A stretch of 50,872 bases of DNA. Origin: Candidatus Poribacteria bacterium. GTDB lineage: Bacteria > Poribacteria > WGA-4E > WGA-3G. How positions within the stretch are numbered: position 1 is the stretch's first letter; each line of letters starts with the position of its first letter. Positions 1 through 8,127 of this stretch are shown piece after piece. The stretch lies in assembly GCA_022824265.1 (NCBI GenBank), contig JAJEAG010000032.1:1-50872 (forward strand). The letters are read 5' to 3'. Both the position numbers and the translations under genes were made by a program. The notes below the pieces were generated by a model, which searched no databases, was not told where the DNA came from, and saw only the letters and a program-made list of their open reading frames with translations.

Positions 1-1
1 A

Positions 2-140
2 TGACCGAGATATAAACGCTGCTATAAATATTCATAAGGTTGGGGCATCAACCTTTTCAGGAGAAGACGTAACACCTGCTACGGCAGGCTGTCTTTGATG
101 ATAGAAGAATCCCATGCCTTTAGGCTTGGGAGTATGTCAA
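2..140 (+). mobile_element. IS200/IS605-family right end, truncated by contig edge
   Basis: This is the 3' terminal part of an IS200/IS605-type element. It contains the last codons of tnpB, a short untranslated tail and a hairpin at 111-130 (CCCATGCC, loop TTTA, GGCTTGGG, one mismatch). It finishes with GTATGTCAA, and a TCAA right cleavage tetranucleotide is known for this family. The same sequence recurs in inverted orientation at 50734-50872; identity stops one base past TCAA, which fixes the element boundary near base 140. In this family an omega RNA is made from the tnpB 3' end and UTR, so this segment probably also encodes part of such an RNA. The rest of the element lies off the contig. 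Confidence 0.85.
3..98 (+). CDS. tnpB: TnpB C-terminal fragment (partial, 5' end off contig)
   Basis: Thirty-one in-frame codons run from the contig edge to a TGA at 96-98 and begin DRDINAAINI. This is the hallmark C-terminal segment of TnpB (OrfB) of IS200/IS605 elements and contains the third RuvC acidic residue. TnpB is the RNA-guided nuclease accessory to these transposons and the ancestor family of Cas12. The zinc-finger and the earlier RuvC motifs are beyond the edge, so it cannot be told whether the full gene is intact. The frame is undisturbed in the visible part, and the inverted copy at the other end is identical. Confidence 0.85.
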   Translation, partial: DRDINAAINIHKVGASTFSGEDVTPATAGCL

Positions 141-141
141 A

Positions 142-463
142 ATGTCTATTGTATTCCAAGTGAAAATAATTTAGTAATATAATCTAAATCTTGTGTCGAT
201 ATTTGTAACCAATTTTGAATATATGACGTATTCTTTAAATAGAACCGGTAAATAATAAAGATAACTTTGTCCCTAAATCAAGTTGACCGTATTACTTCAA
301 AGTTAGAATTTGATACGGAATATGGCTATCCGTGCGGTTTTTTCAATTGATTATGCGGATTCTATCTATTTAAATATATTATATCAACTGATGATCTGGT
401 GGGTGGTTTTTTAAGTGTGTGGTGTACAGTTGATAGATGTTTAGTAATGTAACTACAATCACT
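142..463. other. Intergenic stretch with no recognisable gene
   Basis: This 322 bp AT-rich stretch separates the IS right end from the first gene. No ORF with a credible start, no tRNA and no strong inverted repeat were found. By analogy with TnpB systems, the bases just after the IS end (141-160) would be the guide portion of an omega RNA transcribed from the IS. That is an inference from the family. Confidence 0.4.
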
Positions 464-850
464 CTAAACGTCAAGAAGTTCTTTGAGGAGAGATATAAGT
501 TCTTCATTCCCCGCAGCAAGTTCAATAGCACGTTTCTTTTTACTTTCACGAGAATTATCTGAATCAGTCGAGGAACCAGGTTCCCACAGTACTTCCAAAT
601 TTTTGGGTTTCAACCGATCATAGGTTATTTTGGCAAGTGCATACGGGTAATTTTCTGGAATTAAAACAATCCAATCTATCGTTTCACCACGTTCCGAGTA
701 CTGTCTGTCTACAGTAAGTGTTGATTCTTGATGTGGAACATTTTTCTTTATCCACTGTTTTCGTCCAAGTGAATCAATTTCAAAGGTTCCTACTTCAAGC
801 CAATTACGACCCGCACCGTTCGGTTTTGTTGTAACTTCAATACGTGGCAT
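464..850 (-). CDS. Hypothetical protein, 128 aa
   Basis: I do not recognise a family. The protein is soluble, without signal peptide or membrane segment. An N-terminal part (about 1-90) looks like mixed beta structure, with WLEVGTFEID and the aromatic stretch DWIVLIPENYPYALAKI. A Ser/Lys-rich linker (about 92-107) follows, then a C-terminal amphipathic helix ending ELISLLKELLDV. A GGAG-type ribosome binding site lies about 12 bases upstream of the ATG. It stands alone between the IS end and the divergent larA gene. Its position next to an IS means it could be a cargo or flanking accessory gene, but nothing in the sequence decides this. Confidence 0.6.
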   Translation of the reverse strand: MPRIEVTTKPNGAGRNWLEVGTFEIDSLGRKQWIKKNVPHQESTLTVDRQYSERGETIDWIVLIPENYPYALAKITYDRLKPKNLEVLWEPGSSTDSDNSRESKKKRAIELAAGNEELISLLKELLDV

Positions 851-1029
851 GTTAATTCTTCTCCGTCCTTGATTTGTTGGTATTCACTTACTTTCACGTA
901 AATGCTTCAGAAATATGCAAATTTTAGCATGCGATGTAAAATAATTCAAGATTATATCGTTTGATTAGCGTAATATAAAGATACATTTTCAATAGAATTA
1001 TTTCCACTTATTTTAAGTCAAAAATCAGA

Positions 1030-1058
1030 TTGACAAGTTAATATACTTTTGATAAACT
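1030..1058 (+). promoter_or_regulatory. Candidate sigma-70 promoter for larA
   Basis: A perfect -35 hexamer TTGACA (1030-1035) is followed after exactly 17 bases by TAAACT (1053-1058), a 4/6 match to the -10 consensus. It lies about 95 bp upstream of the larA ATG within the 304 bp gap 851-1154, which otherwise holds no recognisable gene. Assigned by pattern only. Confidence 0.4.
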
Positions 1059-1154
1059 CAAAACAACCATTATACATCAATGAGTTTTTCTTGATGTGGT
1101 GACACAATAATACTAATCTGTATGTAAAGTATGTAGGTATTAGGAAAACAAATC

Positions 1155-2438
1155 ATGCAAGTCGAGATGTTATATGGACAGGACACATTATCTGTAGAAA
1201 TACCTGACAAGAATCTGGTCAGTGTCTTGGAAACTGCCACCAGTGTTCCTTTAAAAGATGATAGCGGAGCAGTACGTGATGCAATTTCGCAGCCTATTTC
1301 CGCTGCATCATTAGCAGAAATATCAAAAGGAAGGAACTCTGCCTGCATTGTCATTTCAGATATAACACGACCAGTACCAAACCAAGTAATACTTCCACCT
1401 ATATTGGAGACACTAAAACAAGCAGGAATACCTCAGGATAACGTAACAATTCTAATTGCCACAGGAATACATCGTCCGAATGAAGGTGAAGAGCTTGAGG
1501 AATTGGTAGGTAGAGAGATTATGAATTCCTACCGAATCGTTAATCATTTTTCGCAAAAACCTCAAACACATACATATCTTGGGGAAACACAAAAAGGCAC
1601 ACCTGTTTATATAGATAGTACATACATGGAAGCGGATCTAAAGATCATAACTGGGTTAATTGAACCGCACCTTATGGCAGGTTATTCTGGTGGTAGAAAA
1701 GCCGTCTGTCCGGGACTTGCATCGGTTGAAACAATGAAAATAATGCATGGTCCCGAATTGATGGAACATCCAAATTCCGCAGTTGGAATCTTGGACGATA
1801 ATCCATTTCACATAGAAGCAACAGAAATAGCATTGATGGCAGGTGTTGATTTTTGTCTGAATGTTGCAATTGATAAACAACGTCATATTACCGGTGTTTT
1901 TGCTGGTGACCTTGTTGAATCTCATCTAACAGGAGCACGATTTGTTGAGAAATTGGCAAAAGCAACAATACCCGCACCTGTAGATGGCGTGATTGTCTCA
2001 AGTGCTGGTTATCCATTAGATTCCACGTTTTATCAAGCAATTAAGGGGTTACTAACTGCAGTTGAAATAGTTAAACCAGGTGGAACTATTATGCTTGTAG
2101 CCGCTTGTAGTGAAGGTATTGGCAGCAAACCTTTTACTGATTTATTGTTCAAAACTGACGATCTCACAGCATTTGTTAAAGGTCTATACAACCCAGCGAA
2201 CTTCGTAATTGATCAGTGGCAATTGGAAGAATTGGCAAAAGTTGCACGAAAAGCAGATATCTTGTTTTATACTGACGGAATACCGTACCAACAAAGGTCA
2301 AAACTATTTGTCCAACCTTTAACGAATCCTCAGGAAGGAATTGATGAAATATTAACACGATACGGAGAGGATGCTCAAATTGTTGCAATTCCTGAAGGTC
2401 CGTATGTCTTAGCAAAATTAGAAAACACTTTCGATTAA
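1155..2438 (+). CDS. larA: Nickel-dependent lactate racemase family protein (LarA-like)
   Basis: A 427-residue LarA-family protein, the usual length. LarA interconverts stereoisomers of lactate or other alpha-hydroxy acids using a nickel-pincer nucleotide cofactor bound covalently to a lysine. The L. plantarum key residues H108, H174, K184 and H200 correspond with a constant offset of two to H106 (ATGIHRP), H172 (EPHLMAG), K182 (GGRKAV) and H198 (IMHGPE), so the active site and cofactor lysine look intact. The cofactor genes larB, larC and larE are not in this window. The family includes many racemases with other substrates, so lactate specificity is not established. The gene is monocistronic, followed by a 5'-GGTAGGTT repeat and then minC. 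Confidence 0.88.
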   Translation: MQVEMLYGQDTLSVEIPDKNLVSVLETATSVPLKDDSGAVRDAISQPISAASLAEISKGRNSACIVISDITRPVPNQVILPPILETLKQAGIPQDNVTILIATGIHRPNEGEELEELVGREIMNSYRIVNHFSQKPQTHTYLGETQKGTPVYIDSTYMEADLKIITGLIEPHLMAGYSGGRKAVCPGLASVETMKIMHGPELMEHPNSAVGILDDNPFHIEATEIALMAGVDFCLNVAIDKQRHITGVFAGDLVESHLTGARFVEKLAKATIPAPVDGVIVSSAGYPLDSTFYQAIKGLLTAVEIVKPGGTIMLVAACSEGIGSKPFTDLLFKTDDLTAFVKGLYNPANFVIDQWQLEELAKVARKADILFYTDGIPYQQRSKLFVQPLTNPQEGIDEILTRYGEDAQIVAIPEGPYVLAKLENTFD

Positions 2439-2496
2439 TATATTATATATTTATGCTGTAACTTTATAGTAAAATTCGTAATTACTTGGACACTTT

Positions 2497-2556
2497 GGTA
2501 GGTTCGGCTTCCTAACCGAACCTGTGTAAATAGTGCGGTTAGAAACCTAACCTACC
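2497..2556. repeat. Interspersed GGTAGGTT...AACCTACC inverted repeat
   Basis: A 60 bp unit in the larA-minC gap begins GGTAGGTTCGG and ends CCTAACCTACC. Its 8 bp outer arms are perfectly complementary, with an inner TTCCTAACCG-type core. Related copies with the core GGTTTCCTAACC occur at 43221-43246 and, partly, at 47072-47089. It lacks a coding frame and is best read as a short palindromic interspersed repeat. It could also fold at the end of the larA transcript. Confidence 0.6.
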
Positions 2557-2633
2557 AGGGCGTGTGAACATATTTTTGGATTTCACTATAATATGTAATA
2601 ATAAAATTTTCATAAAGTTAGGGTGTGGTAATT

Positions 2634-3308
2634 ATGGAAAATTCAATAGTGAAACTCAGAGGATATAAGGATGGTTTACATCTGATTATAACACCGAAAG
2701 TTGATCTGGTAGAGGTAGAGACTGCAGTCAAGGAATTGCTGGAACGGATGAATCAACCTTTATCTGGAACTTCCATACATATTGATTTGACGACTTCACC
2801 CTTAACCTCCGATGACATGAAGGAATTAGAAACATACCTCACTGAAAACTACGATCTTGTTGTTAGTGGTGTAAACATACTTGATGAAAACGACGAATCT
2901 CCGATCTTAGCTGCACCTGCAACCCATAGTATTGCCCCAAATTTACAAGCAGATGATCAACCTGATTTCGGACAAGCCAAAATTGTTCGACAAACAATTC
3001 GATCGGGACAGACAACATCTTGTCTAACTGGAAGCGTACTAATATATGGAGATGTCAATCCTGGGGGAGAAGTTGTTGCATCTGGAGATATTATTGTCCT
3101 CGGTGCCTTGCGGGGAAATGCACATGCTGGTGCTCATGGAAAATTATCATCAGTGATAATTGCTATGGAGTTAGTTCCATTACAACTTCAAATTGGAACG
3201 TATGTGAACCGTCCACCGTTAGGTCAAAAGTCGAGAGGATATCCTGAGATTGCTCGCGTTGGTGCCGAAGATGTAATCATCGTTGAGGAATTTATTAAAT
3301 TCAATTAG
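2634..3308 (+). CDS. minC: Septum site-determining protein MinC
   Basis: MinC, 224 residues, the inhibitor of FtsZ assembly that MinD recruits to the membrane. The N-terminal domain (about 1-95) is followed by a linker and the C-terminal beta-helix domain, recognised by TIRSGQ, GDVNPGGEV, GDIIVLGALRGNAHAG and LVPLQLQIG. These are the family signatures for MinD binding and dimerisation. I prefer ATG 2634 to the in-frame GTG at 2625, because an AGGGTG-like site lies about eight bases before the ATG. It is first of three genes in the standard order minC-minD-minE, 14 bp before minD, and is presumably cotranscribed with them. Confidence 0.93.
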   Translation: MENSIVKLRGYKDGLHLIITPKVDLVEVETAVKELLERMNQPLSGTSIHIDLTTSPLTSDDMKELETYLTENYDLVVSGVNILDENDESPILAAPATHSIAPNLQADDQPDFGQAKIVRQTIRSGQTTSCLTGSVLIYGDVNPGGEVVASGDIIVLGALRGNAHAGAHGKLSSVIIAMELVPLQLQIGTYVNRPPLGQKSRGYPEIARVGAEDVIIVEEFIKFN

Positions 3309-3322
3309 AAGGAAGGTTGACT

Positions 3323-4117
3323 ATGGGTAAGGTAATCGTAATTACTTCTGGAAAAGGTGGTGTCGGTAAAACCACATCAACTGCGAATTTAGGGACTGCA
3401 TTAGCAATGATCAGTAAAAAGGTAGTAATTATAGACGCAGATGTGGGATTGCGAAATCTTGATGTTGTTATGGGTTTAGAAAGTAGAGTCGTTTATACAT
3501 CTATGGATGTAATTGAAAAACGGTGTGAACTTGAAAAAGCCCTTGTCAAAGATAGACGTGTTGAAGATTTATTCCTACTCGCAGCTTCACAACGCAACAG
3601 AAAAGATGATATAAAGCCTGAACAGATGCTTGATATATGTGAACGGCTAAAAGAAATCTATGACTTTGTTCTTGTTGATTCACCTGCAGGTATTGAACAG
3701 GGGTTTCATAACGCTGCAGCAGGTGCGGAAGAAGCCATCATCATTACAACACCAGATGTTTCTGCTATTAGAGATGCTGATAGAATAATCGGTCTCCTGC
3801 AAAACCAAAATATTGAACCAATTAACTTAATACTGAATAGACTGTCACCAACACTTGTCAAAAAAGGAAATATGATTAGCAAAAATGATGTTTTAGATAT
3901 ACTAAATATAGATCTGCTTGGAATCGTTCCAGAGGATCCAGGTGTAATAGCATCTACTAATCGTGGAGTCCCTCTTGTTCATAACGATGGTTCGCCTGGT
4001 GCAGACGCCTATATGCGCATTGCACGTCGTATGACAGGACAACGTATACCTATTCCTGAAATGCGAGATGACAACTTTTTTTCTAACATATTGAAATGGT
4101 TCTCAAGAAACAAATAG
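3323..4117 (+). CDS. minD: Septum site-determining ATPase MinD
   Basis: MinD, 264 residues, a deviant Walker-A ATPase that dimerises on the membrane, binds MinC and is released by MinE. The N-terminal GKGGVGKTT carries both the signature and the P-loop lysines. The switch regions DADVGLRNLD and LVDSPAGIEQG follow. The C-terminus FFSNILKWFSRNK is the amphipathic membrane-targeting helix. An in-frame TTG lies two codons upstream, but AAGGAAGG at 3310-3316 is spaced six bases from ATG 3323, which is therefore chosen. It is followed after nine bases by minE. Confidence 0.95.
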   Translation: MGKVIVITSGKGGVGKTTSTANLGTALAMISKKVVIIDADVGLRNLDVVMGLESRVVYTSMDVIEKRCELEKALVKDRRVEDLFLLAASQRNRKDDIKPEQMLDICERLKEIYDFVLVDSPAGIEQGFHNAAAGAEEAIIITTPDVSAIRDADRIIGLLQNQNIEPINLILNRLSPTLVKKGNMISKNDVLDILNIDLLGIVPEDPGVIASTNRGVPLVHNDGSPGADAYMRIARRMTGQRIPIPEMRDDNFFSNILKWFSRNK

Positions 4118-4126
4118 AGGGTTCCT

Positions 4127-4384
4127 ATGAATTTCAGAAATATTTTTACTCGAAAGGCGAAAACAAGTAATATCGCCACACAACGATTAAAACTTATCCT
4201 TACACAGGATCGTTTTGATGTAAGTGATGATTCCCTGCAAAAACTACAGGTAGAATTAACTGAAGTGTTGGCAAAATACTTTGAGTTTACTATGAATTCT
4301 GTCAAAATGTCCTTAAAACGTGATGGAAATTCTTATGTGTTGATGGCTGATTTCCCATTCAAACAATTAAAAAAACAAAGTTAG
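4127..4384 (+). CDS. minE: Cell division topological specificity factor MinE
   Basis: MinE, 85 residues, the usual family length. The N-terminus MNFRNIFTRK is the membrane-binding amphipathic segment. The anti-MinCD region follows as ATQRLKLILTQDR, and the C-terminal topological-specificity domain occupies roughly residues 35-82. MinE stimulates the MinD ATPase and confines MinCD to the poles. Its presence beside MinC and MinD indicates an oscillating Min system of the E. coli type, as opposed to the DivIVA type, and hence probably a rod-like cell with membrane-based pole-to-pole patterning. Confidence 0.93.
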   Translation: MNFRNIFTRKAKTSNIATQRLKLILTQDRFDVSDDSLQKLQVELTEVLAKYFEFTMNSVKMSLKRDGNSYVLMADFPFKQLKKQS

Positions 4385-4421
4385 ATTTTGAACATACCAA
4401 TTATGCAAATTAAGATATGAT

Positions 4422-5228
4422 TTAGAGAATTAAATCCCATATCGCCTTGGCTACACCATTATCATCATTGGTAGTAGTGATATAGTCCGCACAGTCTTTG
4501 ATAGGTGTAACCGCGTTTTCCATAGCAATACTATATCCTGCAGTTTTTAGCAAACTTTCATCATTGTAACTATCACCAAATGCAACAACAGCATCTAACG
4601 GGATTTTGAATCTGTTGCATAGAGCCATCAATGCATTTCCTTTGGTAACATTAGGATTCATGAATTCTATGTATTCAGGTTGTGTTTGTGTCACATAAAG
4701 TTTGTCAAGATATTTTGATTTGAATCGTTCTAACAACTGTTCTAATTCTTCTGCCTTGTGAATAATAAGCAATTTGGTTGGTGTCTTATCGTCCATTTGC
4801 TGTAGATTACCGATTGGAATTGCTGGAACACCTGTCCGCACTTCATATAGTTCACTCCATTCATTCCTCTCAACTACATATAGTTCATCGTTTAAACAAT
4901 AATTCAAATGTAAATTCTGATCGTTGCAATCACGAACAATCATCGATGCATATTCAGCAGGTACAGGTGTGTGATGATATACCTCATCAGTAATTGCATG
5001 TTTTACCATTCCACCATTATAAGAAATAATGGGGTTCTTCAATCCAATCTCATCACTAATAGGTTTAATTGATCGATGCATTCGTCCGGAGACTAATACC
5101 ACAAGTATATCGTTGTCAGCAAGTTGCTGTAATGCTTTACAATTCTCAGATGATAATTCATGATTACTGTTTAATAGTGTCCCATCTAAATCAAAAGCTG
5201 CCATACGGCAATGTATTTTCTTTGACAT
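4422..5228 (-). CDS. Cof-type HAD-superfamily phosphatase
   Basis: A 268-residue HAD hydrolase of the Cof/YidA type. HAD motif I is FDLDGTLL (nucleophile D13, acid D15), motif II is VLVSGR and motif IV is GDSYNDESLL. The large cap insert between motifs is typical of subclass IIB phosphatases acting on sugar phosphates, nucleotides or vitamins. The reading frame stays open upstream to 5321, but that part overlaps the ABC gene. The ATG of MSKK at 5228 leaves a 13-base gap after the ABC stop and gives the normal family N-terminus. No strong ribosome site is seen, which is consistent with translation from the preceding gene. The substrate is unknown; the neighbouring sugar-type ATPase hints at carbohydrate phosphates. 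Confidence 0.85.
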   Translation of the reverse strand: MSKKIHCRMAAFDLDGTLLNSNHELSSENCKALQQLADNDILVVLVSGRMHRSIKPISDEIGLKNPIISYNGGMVKHAITDEVYHHTPVPAEYASMIVRDCNDQNLHLNYCLNDELYVVERNEWSELYEVRTGVPAIPIGNLQQMDDKTPTKLLIIHKAEELEQLLERFKSKYLDKLYVTQTQPEYIEFMNPNVTKGNALMALCNRFKIPLDAVVAFGDSYNDESLLKTAGYSIAMENAVTPIKDCADYITTTNDDNGVAKAIWDLIL

Positions 5229-5241
5229 GTTATTTTTTAGT

Positions 5242-6360
5242 TTACCAGATAGCCTGTTCAGTATTCCTGTCAAACAGGTGCATTTGTCCTTCATCAAAAT
5301 CCAACCAGATCGTATCTCCAATCTGAACCTGAAATGTTGGATGTGTCCTGACTCTTAGAAGTATCGACTCTTGAGTTTCCATATCGGTCCCAAGTATTAA
5401 ATCAATGATATTTACAGGTCCAAGTGGTTCAATCAGATGGACATCTGTTTTTATTTTTCCAGCAATAGGTTCTTTAGATACCTTGATATGTTCCGGTCGA
5501 ATACCAAAGACATATCTGTTTTCATTAGAATCTGTATTTAAGTATGACTGTTGTCGTGTGGTAAGTTCTAACTGAACATCGGTATGACTAAGCTGCAAAA
5601 CAGTTTGCCCCTGATTAACAGTAACTTCAGCATCAAGTAAATTCATTGCTGGCATACCCATGAAGCCCGCAACGAATAAGCTTTTCGGTTTATTGTATAT
5701 TTCATGAGGAGTACCAACTTGTTGGAGGACCCCTTGATGCATGACTGCAATTCGATCCGCAAGAGACATCGCCTCAATCTGATCGTGTGTAACAAAAATA
5801 GTTGTTGCACCTATTTCGTGTTGGAGTCGTTTTATTTCTGCGCGGGTATCAATTCTGAGTTTTGCGTCTAAATTTGCCATCGGTTCATCAAGGAGATAAA
5901 CCTTGGGTTGGCGTACCATTGCCCGTCCAAGTGCGACACGTTGCATTTCACCACCGCTCAATACACTTGGTTTCCTATCTAAAATATCGGTGATTTGCAA
6001 TATATCAGCAACCTTTTTAACTCGTTCATCTATATCGGGTTTTGGAACTTTGACTGCTTTCAGGGGAAACGCAATGTTATCAAATACACGTAGATGTGGA
6101 TACAACGCATAAAACTGAAAAACGAAGGCAATGTCTCGGTCTGCAGGGGAAAGATCATTCACGCGATTACCGTCAATCAGTATATCACCCTCTTCAGGAT
6201 GTTCTAATCCAGCAATCATTCTAAGGGTAGTTGTCTTTCCACATCCCGATGGACCTAAGAAAACAACGAACTCCTTATCTTCTATTACCAGATTGAAATC
6301 CTTGACTGCAACAACATCCCCGAATCTTTTTACAATGTTATCTAATTTGATTTGTGCCAT
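5242..6360 (-). CDS. Sugar-type ABC transporter ATP-binding protein (MalK/UgpC-like)
   Basis: A 372-residue ATPase of the carbohydrate importer class 1 family. Walker A is GPSGCGKTT (K42), the Q-loop is FQFYALYPH, the signature LSGGEMQRVALGRA, Walker B VYLLDEPMANLD and the switch His is in VTHDQ. A C-terminal regulatory TOBE/MalK-type domain spans about residues 235-372 (GIRPEHI present). It would energise uptake of sugars or polyols by two permeases and a periplasmic binding protein, but none of these is encoded nearby. It may therefore serve several importers encoded elsewhere, as MsmK does. The Q-loop residue after FQ is Phe, where Ser, Asn or Asp is usual. Confidence 0.9.
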   Translation of the reverse strand: MAQIKLDNIVKRFGDVVAVKDFNLVIEDKEFVVFLGPSGCGKTTTLRMIAGLEHPEEGDILIDGNRVNDLSPADRDIAFVFQFYALYPHLRVFDNIAFPLKAVKVPKPDIDERVKKVADILQITDILDRKPSVLSGGEMQRVALGRAMVRQPKVYLLDEPMANLDAKLRIDTRAEIKRLQHEIGATTIFVTHDQIEAMSLADRIAVMHQGVLQQVGTPHEIYNKPKSLFVAGFMGMPAMNLLDAEVTVNQGQTVLQLSHTDVQLELTTRQQSYLNTDSNENRYVFGIRPEHIKVSKEPIAGKIKTDVHLIEPLGPVNIIDLILGTDMETQESILLRVRTHPTFQVQIGDTIWLDFDEGQMHLFDRNTEQAIW

Positions 6361-6368
6361 AACAGTAT

Positions 6369-7169
6369 TCAGGGACGAGTGTCAGTATCAATTGGAGGTT
6401 CATCATTTTCAAGGAACCGATCTATTGTATTTCGTGTTGCAGGACTTGTTCGGAAGTCTGCAACCCAAGGTTGGCGGAAGTAAGCCTGTTTTTCTCGTGG
6501 TAAACCATTTAATACGGCTGGTGGTATGCGTAAACGATGCCAGTGGGTTGCAAGATGTGCATAAGCGTTGAGTATGGCAATACGTGGGGTATCACGTTGC
6601 CACACAGGACCTGCATGACATAAGTTTTCAGTAAAAAAGATTGCACTTCCTGCAGGACACTCATAAGTCGTTAAAAATGGACTACGTTTACCTTCTTCTA
6701 AAGACATGTGATCAGGATGCATAGGGAAGTTTGCTTTGTGACTACCGACAATAAAATGTGTTCCACCATCGTTTTTGGAAACATCCGTAAGTTCAAAGAC
6801 TACGCGTACCATTCCTGCATGGATTTTACCATTGTTCACACGATATCCAAATATAGGATCCCCTTGACGAGGACCTCCACCATGGAGACCTCCGTGTTCC
6901 TGTCCTTTCTTACGCCAAACAGAAAATGTACTCTCCATACGAATATCCGGACCAATGATTTCATGCAAGACATCAATTACCTTCGGATGATCAATGAGGA
7001 CATTTGAAGCACCACCAGGAACTGCTCTATGCTCTGGTGGCAATGATTCTGGATCACGACGGATTCTATCCAGTTGGTCAACGATAGCATCAACTTCGTC
7101 CTTACTTAATATCGCTGGACGCACCAAGAAACCGGATAAATCAAAACGAAATTTTTCTTCTTCAGTCAT
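6369..7169 (-). CDS. Phytanoyl-CoA dioxygenase-like protein (variant metal motif)
   Basis: A 266-residue member of the PhyH fold, the Fe(II)/2-oxoglutarate oxygenase superfamily. Supporting segments are VRVVFELTDV..GGTHFIVGSHK, CPAGSAIFFTENLCHAG (distal His 185) and PRIAILNAY (Arg for 2-oxoglutarate). The usual HxD is not seen. The corresponding region has LHGGG (H96-G97-G98) and then VNNGKIHAG, with Asn/Asn/Gly where the related protein at 30718-31524 has HHD. The metal site may therefore be a His-only or HxG type, or a different acid is used. The substrate is unknown. It starts nine bases before the ABC gene and is probably cotranscribed with it. Confidence 0.8.
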   Translation of the reverse strand: MTEEEKFRFDLSGFLVRPAILSKDEVDAIVDQLDRIRRDPESLPPEHRAVPGGASNVLIDHPKVIDVLHEIIGPDIRMESTFSVWRKKGQEHGGLHGGGPRQGDPIFGYRVNNGKIHAGMVRVVFELTDVSKNDGGTHFIVGSHKANFPMHPDHMSLEEGKRSPFLTTYECPAGSAIFFTENLCHAGPVWQRDTPRIAILNAYAHLATHWHRLRIPPAVLNGLPREKQAYFRQPWVADFRTSPATRNTIDRFLENDEPPIDTDTRP

Positions 7170-7249
7170 ATATCAAACTCCTATATCAAAGTTATTTCAA
7201 CATTAGGATAGATCTATGTTTTCATGTGTAGAATACATAAGATAATCAT

Positions 7250-8077
7250 CTATAATCTTATTTTCTTGAATTCTTCAATCTGTGCAGTAATTGCACGTTC
7301 TGTTGGAAGCCTTTCAGCACTTGATGCACCATAGAAACCTACTACACCTTTGGTATTATCTAACACATAGGTTGCATCCTCCGGTTCAGCGATAGGACCT
7401 CCGTGACATATTACCAGTATTTCAGGATTAACTCCTTTTGCCGCGTCATGGATAGACTGTACACGTTTTGCAGCATCCTCAAGTGTAAATGCAGTTTTCG
7501 CACCGATAGAACCTTTCGTTGTAAGTCCCATGTGTGCTACAAGAATATCCGCACCTGCATCTGCCATCTGTTCCGCTTCAGATTCGTTGAACGCATAAGG
7601 GGTAGTTAGCATACCCATCTGATGTGCAGTGCGAATCATTTCTACTTCTGGTCCGTATCCCATGTCCGTCTCTTCCAGAAGTTGACGGAATGTGCCATCA
7701 ATTAGACCTACAGTAGGAAAGTTTTGTACACCTGAAAATCCGACAGCATCAATCTGACTTAGGAAAATATCCATCAATCGAAACGGGTCTGTTCCGCAGA
7801 CACCAGCAAGGACAGGTGTGTTTTTGACGACAGGTAAAACCTCGCTTGCCATTTCTACCACTATCTGATTAGCGTCACCATACGGCATCATACCAGCAAG
7901 AGAGCCTCTACCTGCCATACGGAATCTACCGGAATTGTAGATAATAATTAAGTCAATTCCACCTGCCTCTTCACATTTTGCAGAAATACCAGTGCCTGCG
8001 CCAGCACCAATGATAGGTTTTCCAGCATCAATATTGGTGCGAAGTTGGTGTAATATATCCTCACGTTTAAATTTCAT
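7250..8077 (-). CDS. PEP hydrolase-like TIM-barrel protein
   Basis: A 275-residue protein of the phosphoenolpyruvate hydrolase-like TIM-barrel family (PF09370). The same fold occurs at the C-terminus of plant Tm-1-type proteins. Recognisable segments are [34 protein letters not shown], the PYGDAN loop, [22 protein letters not shown] and the C-terminal [11 protein letters not shown]. The Gly-rich loops fit a phosphate-binding isocitrate-lyase-like barrel. The catalytic activity of this family is poorly defined and no substrate is proposed here. It lies within the minus-strand block containing PhyH and LamG genes. Confidence 0.8.
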   Translation of the reverse strand: MKFKREDILHQLRTNIDAGKPIIGAGAGTGISAKCEEAGGIDLIIIYNSGRFRMAGRGSLAGMMPYGDANQIVVEMASEVLPVVKNTPVLAGVCGTDPFRLMDIFLSQIDAVGFSGVQNFPTVGLIDGTFRQLLEETDMGYGPEVEMIRTAHQMGMLTTPYAFNESEAEQMADAGADILVAHMGLTTKGSIGAKTAFTLEDAAKRVQSIHDAAKGVNPEILVICHGGPIAEPEDATYVLDNTKGVVGFYGASSAERLPTERAITAQIEEFKKIRL

Positions 8078-8127
8078 TGATTAAATCCTTTAGATACACA
8101 ATTAACATTTATTCAGAATATGTAGGA

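Noticed and set aside
1070-1354. Minus-strand 94-residue frame opposite the larA start
   Set aside because: It overlaps a well-supported gene on the other strand and has no family features.
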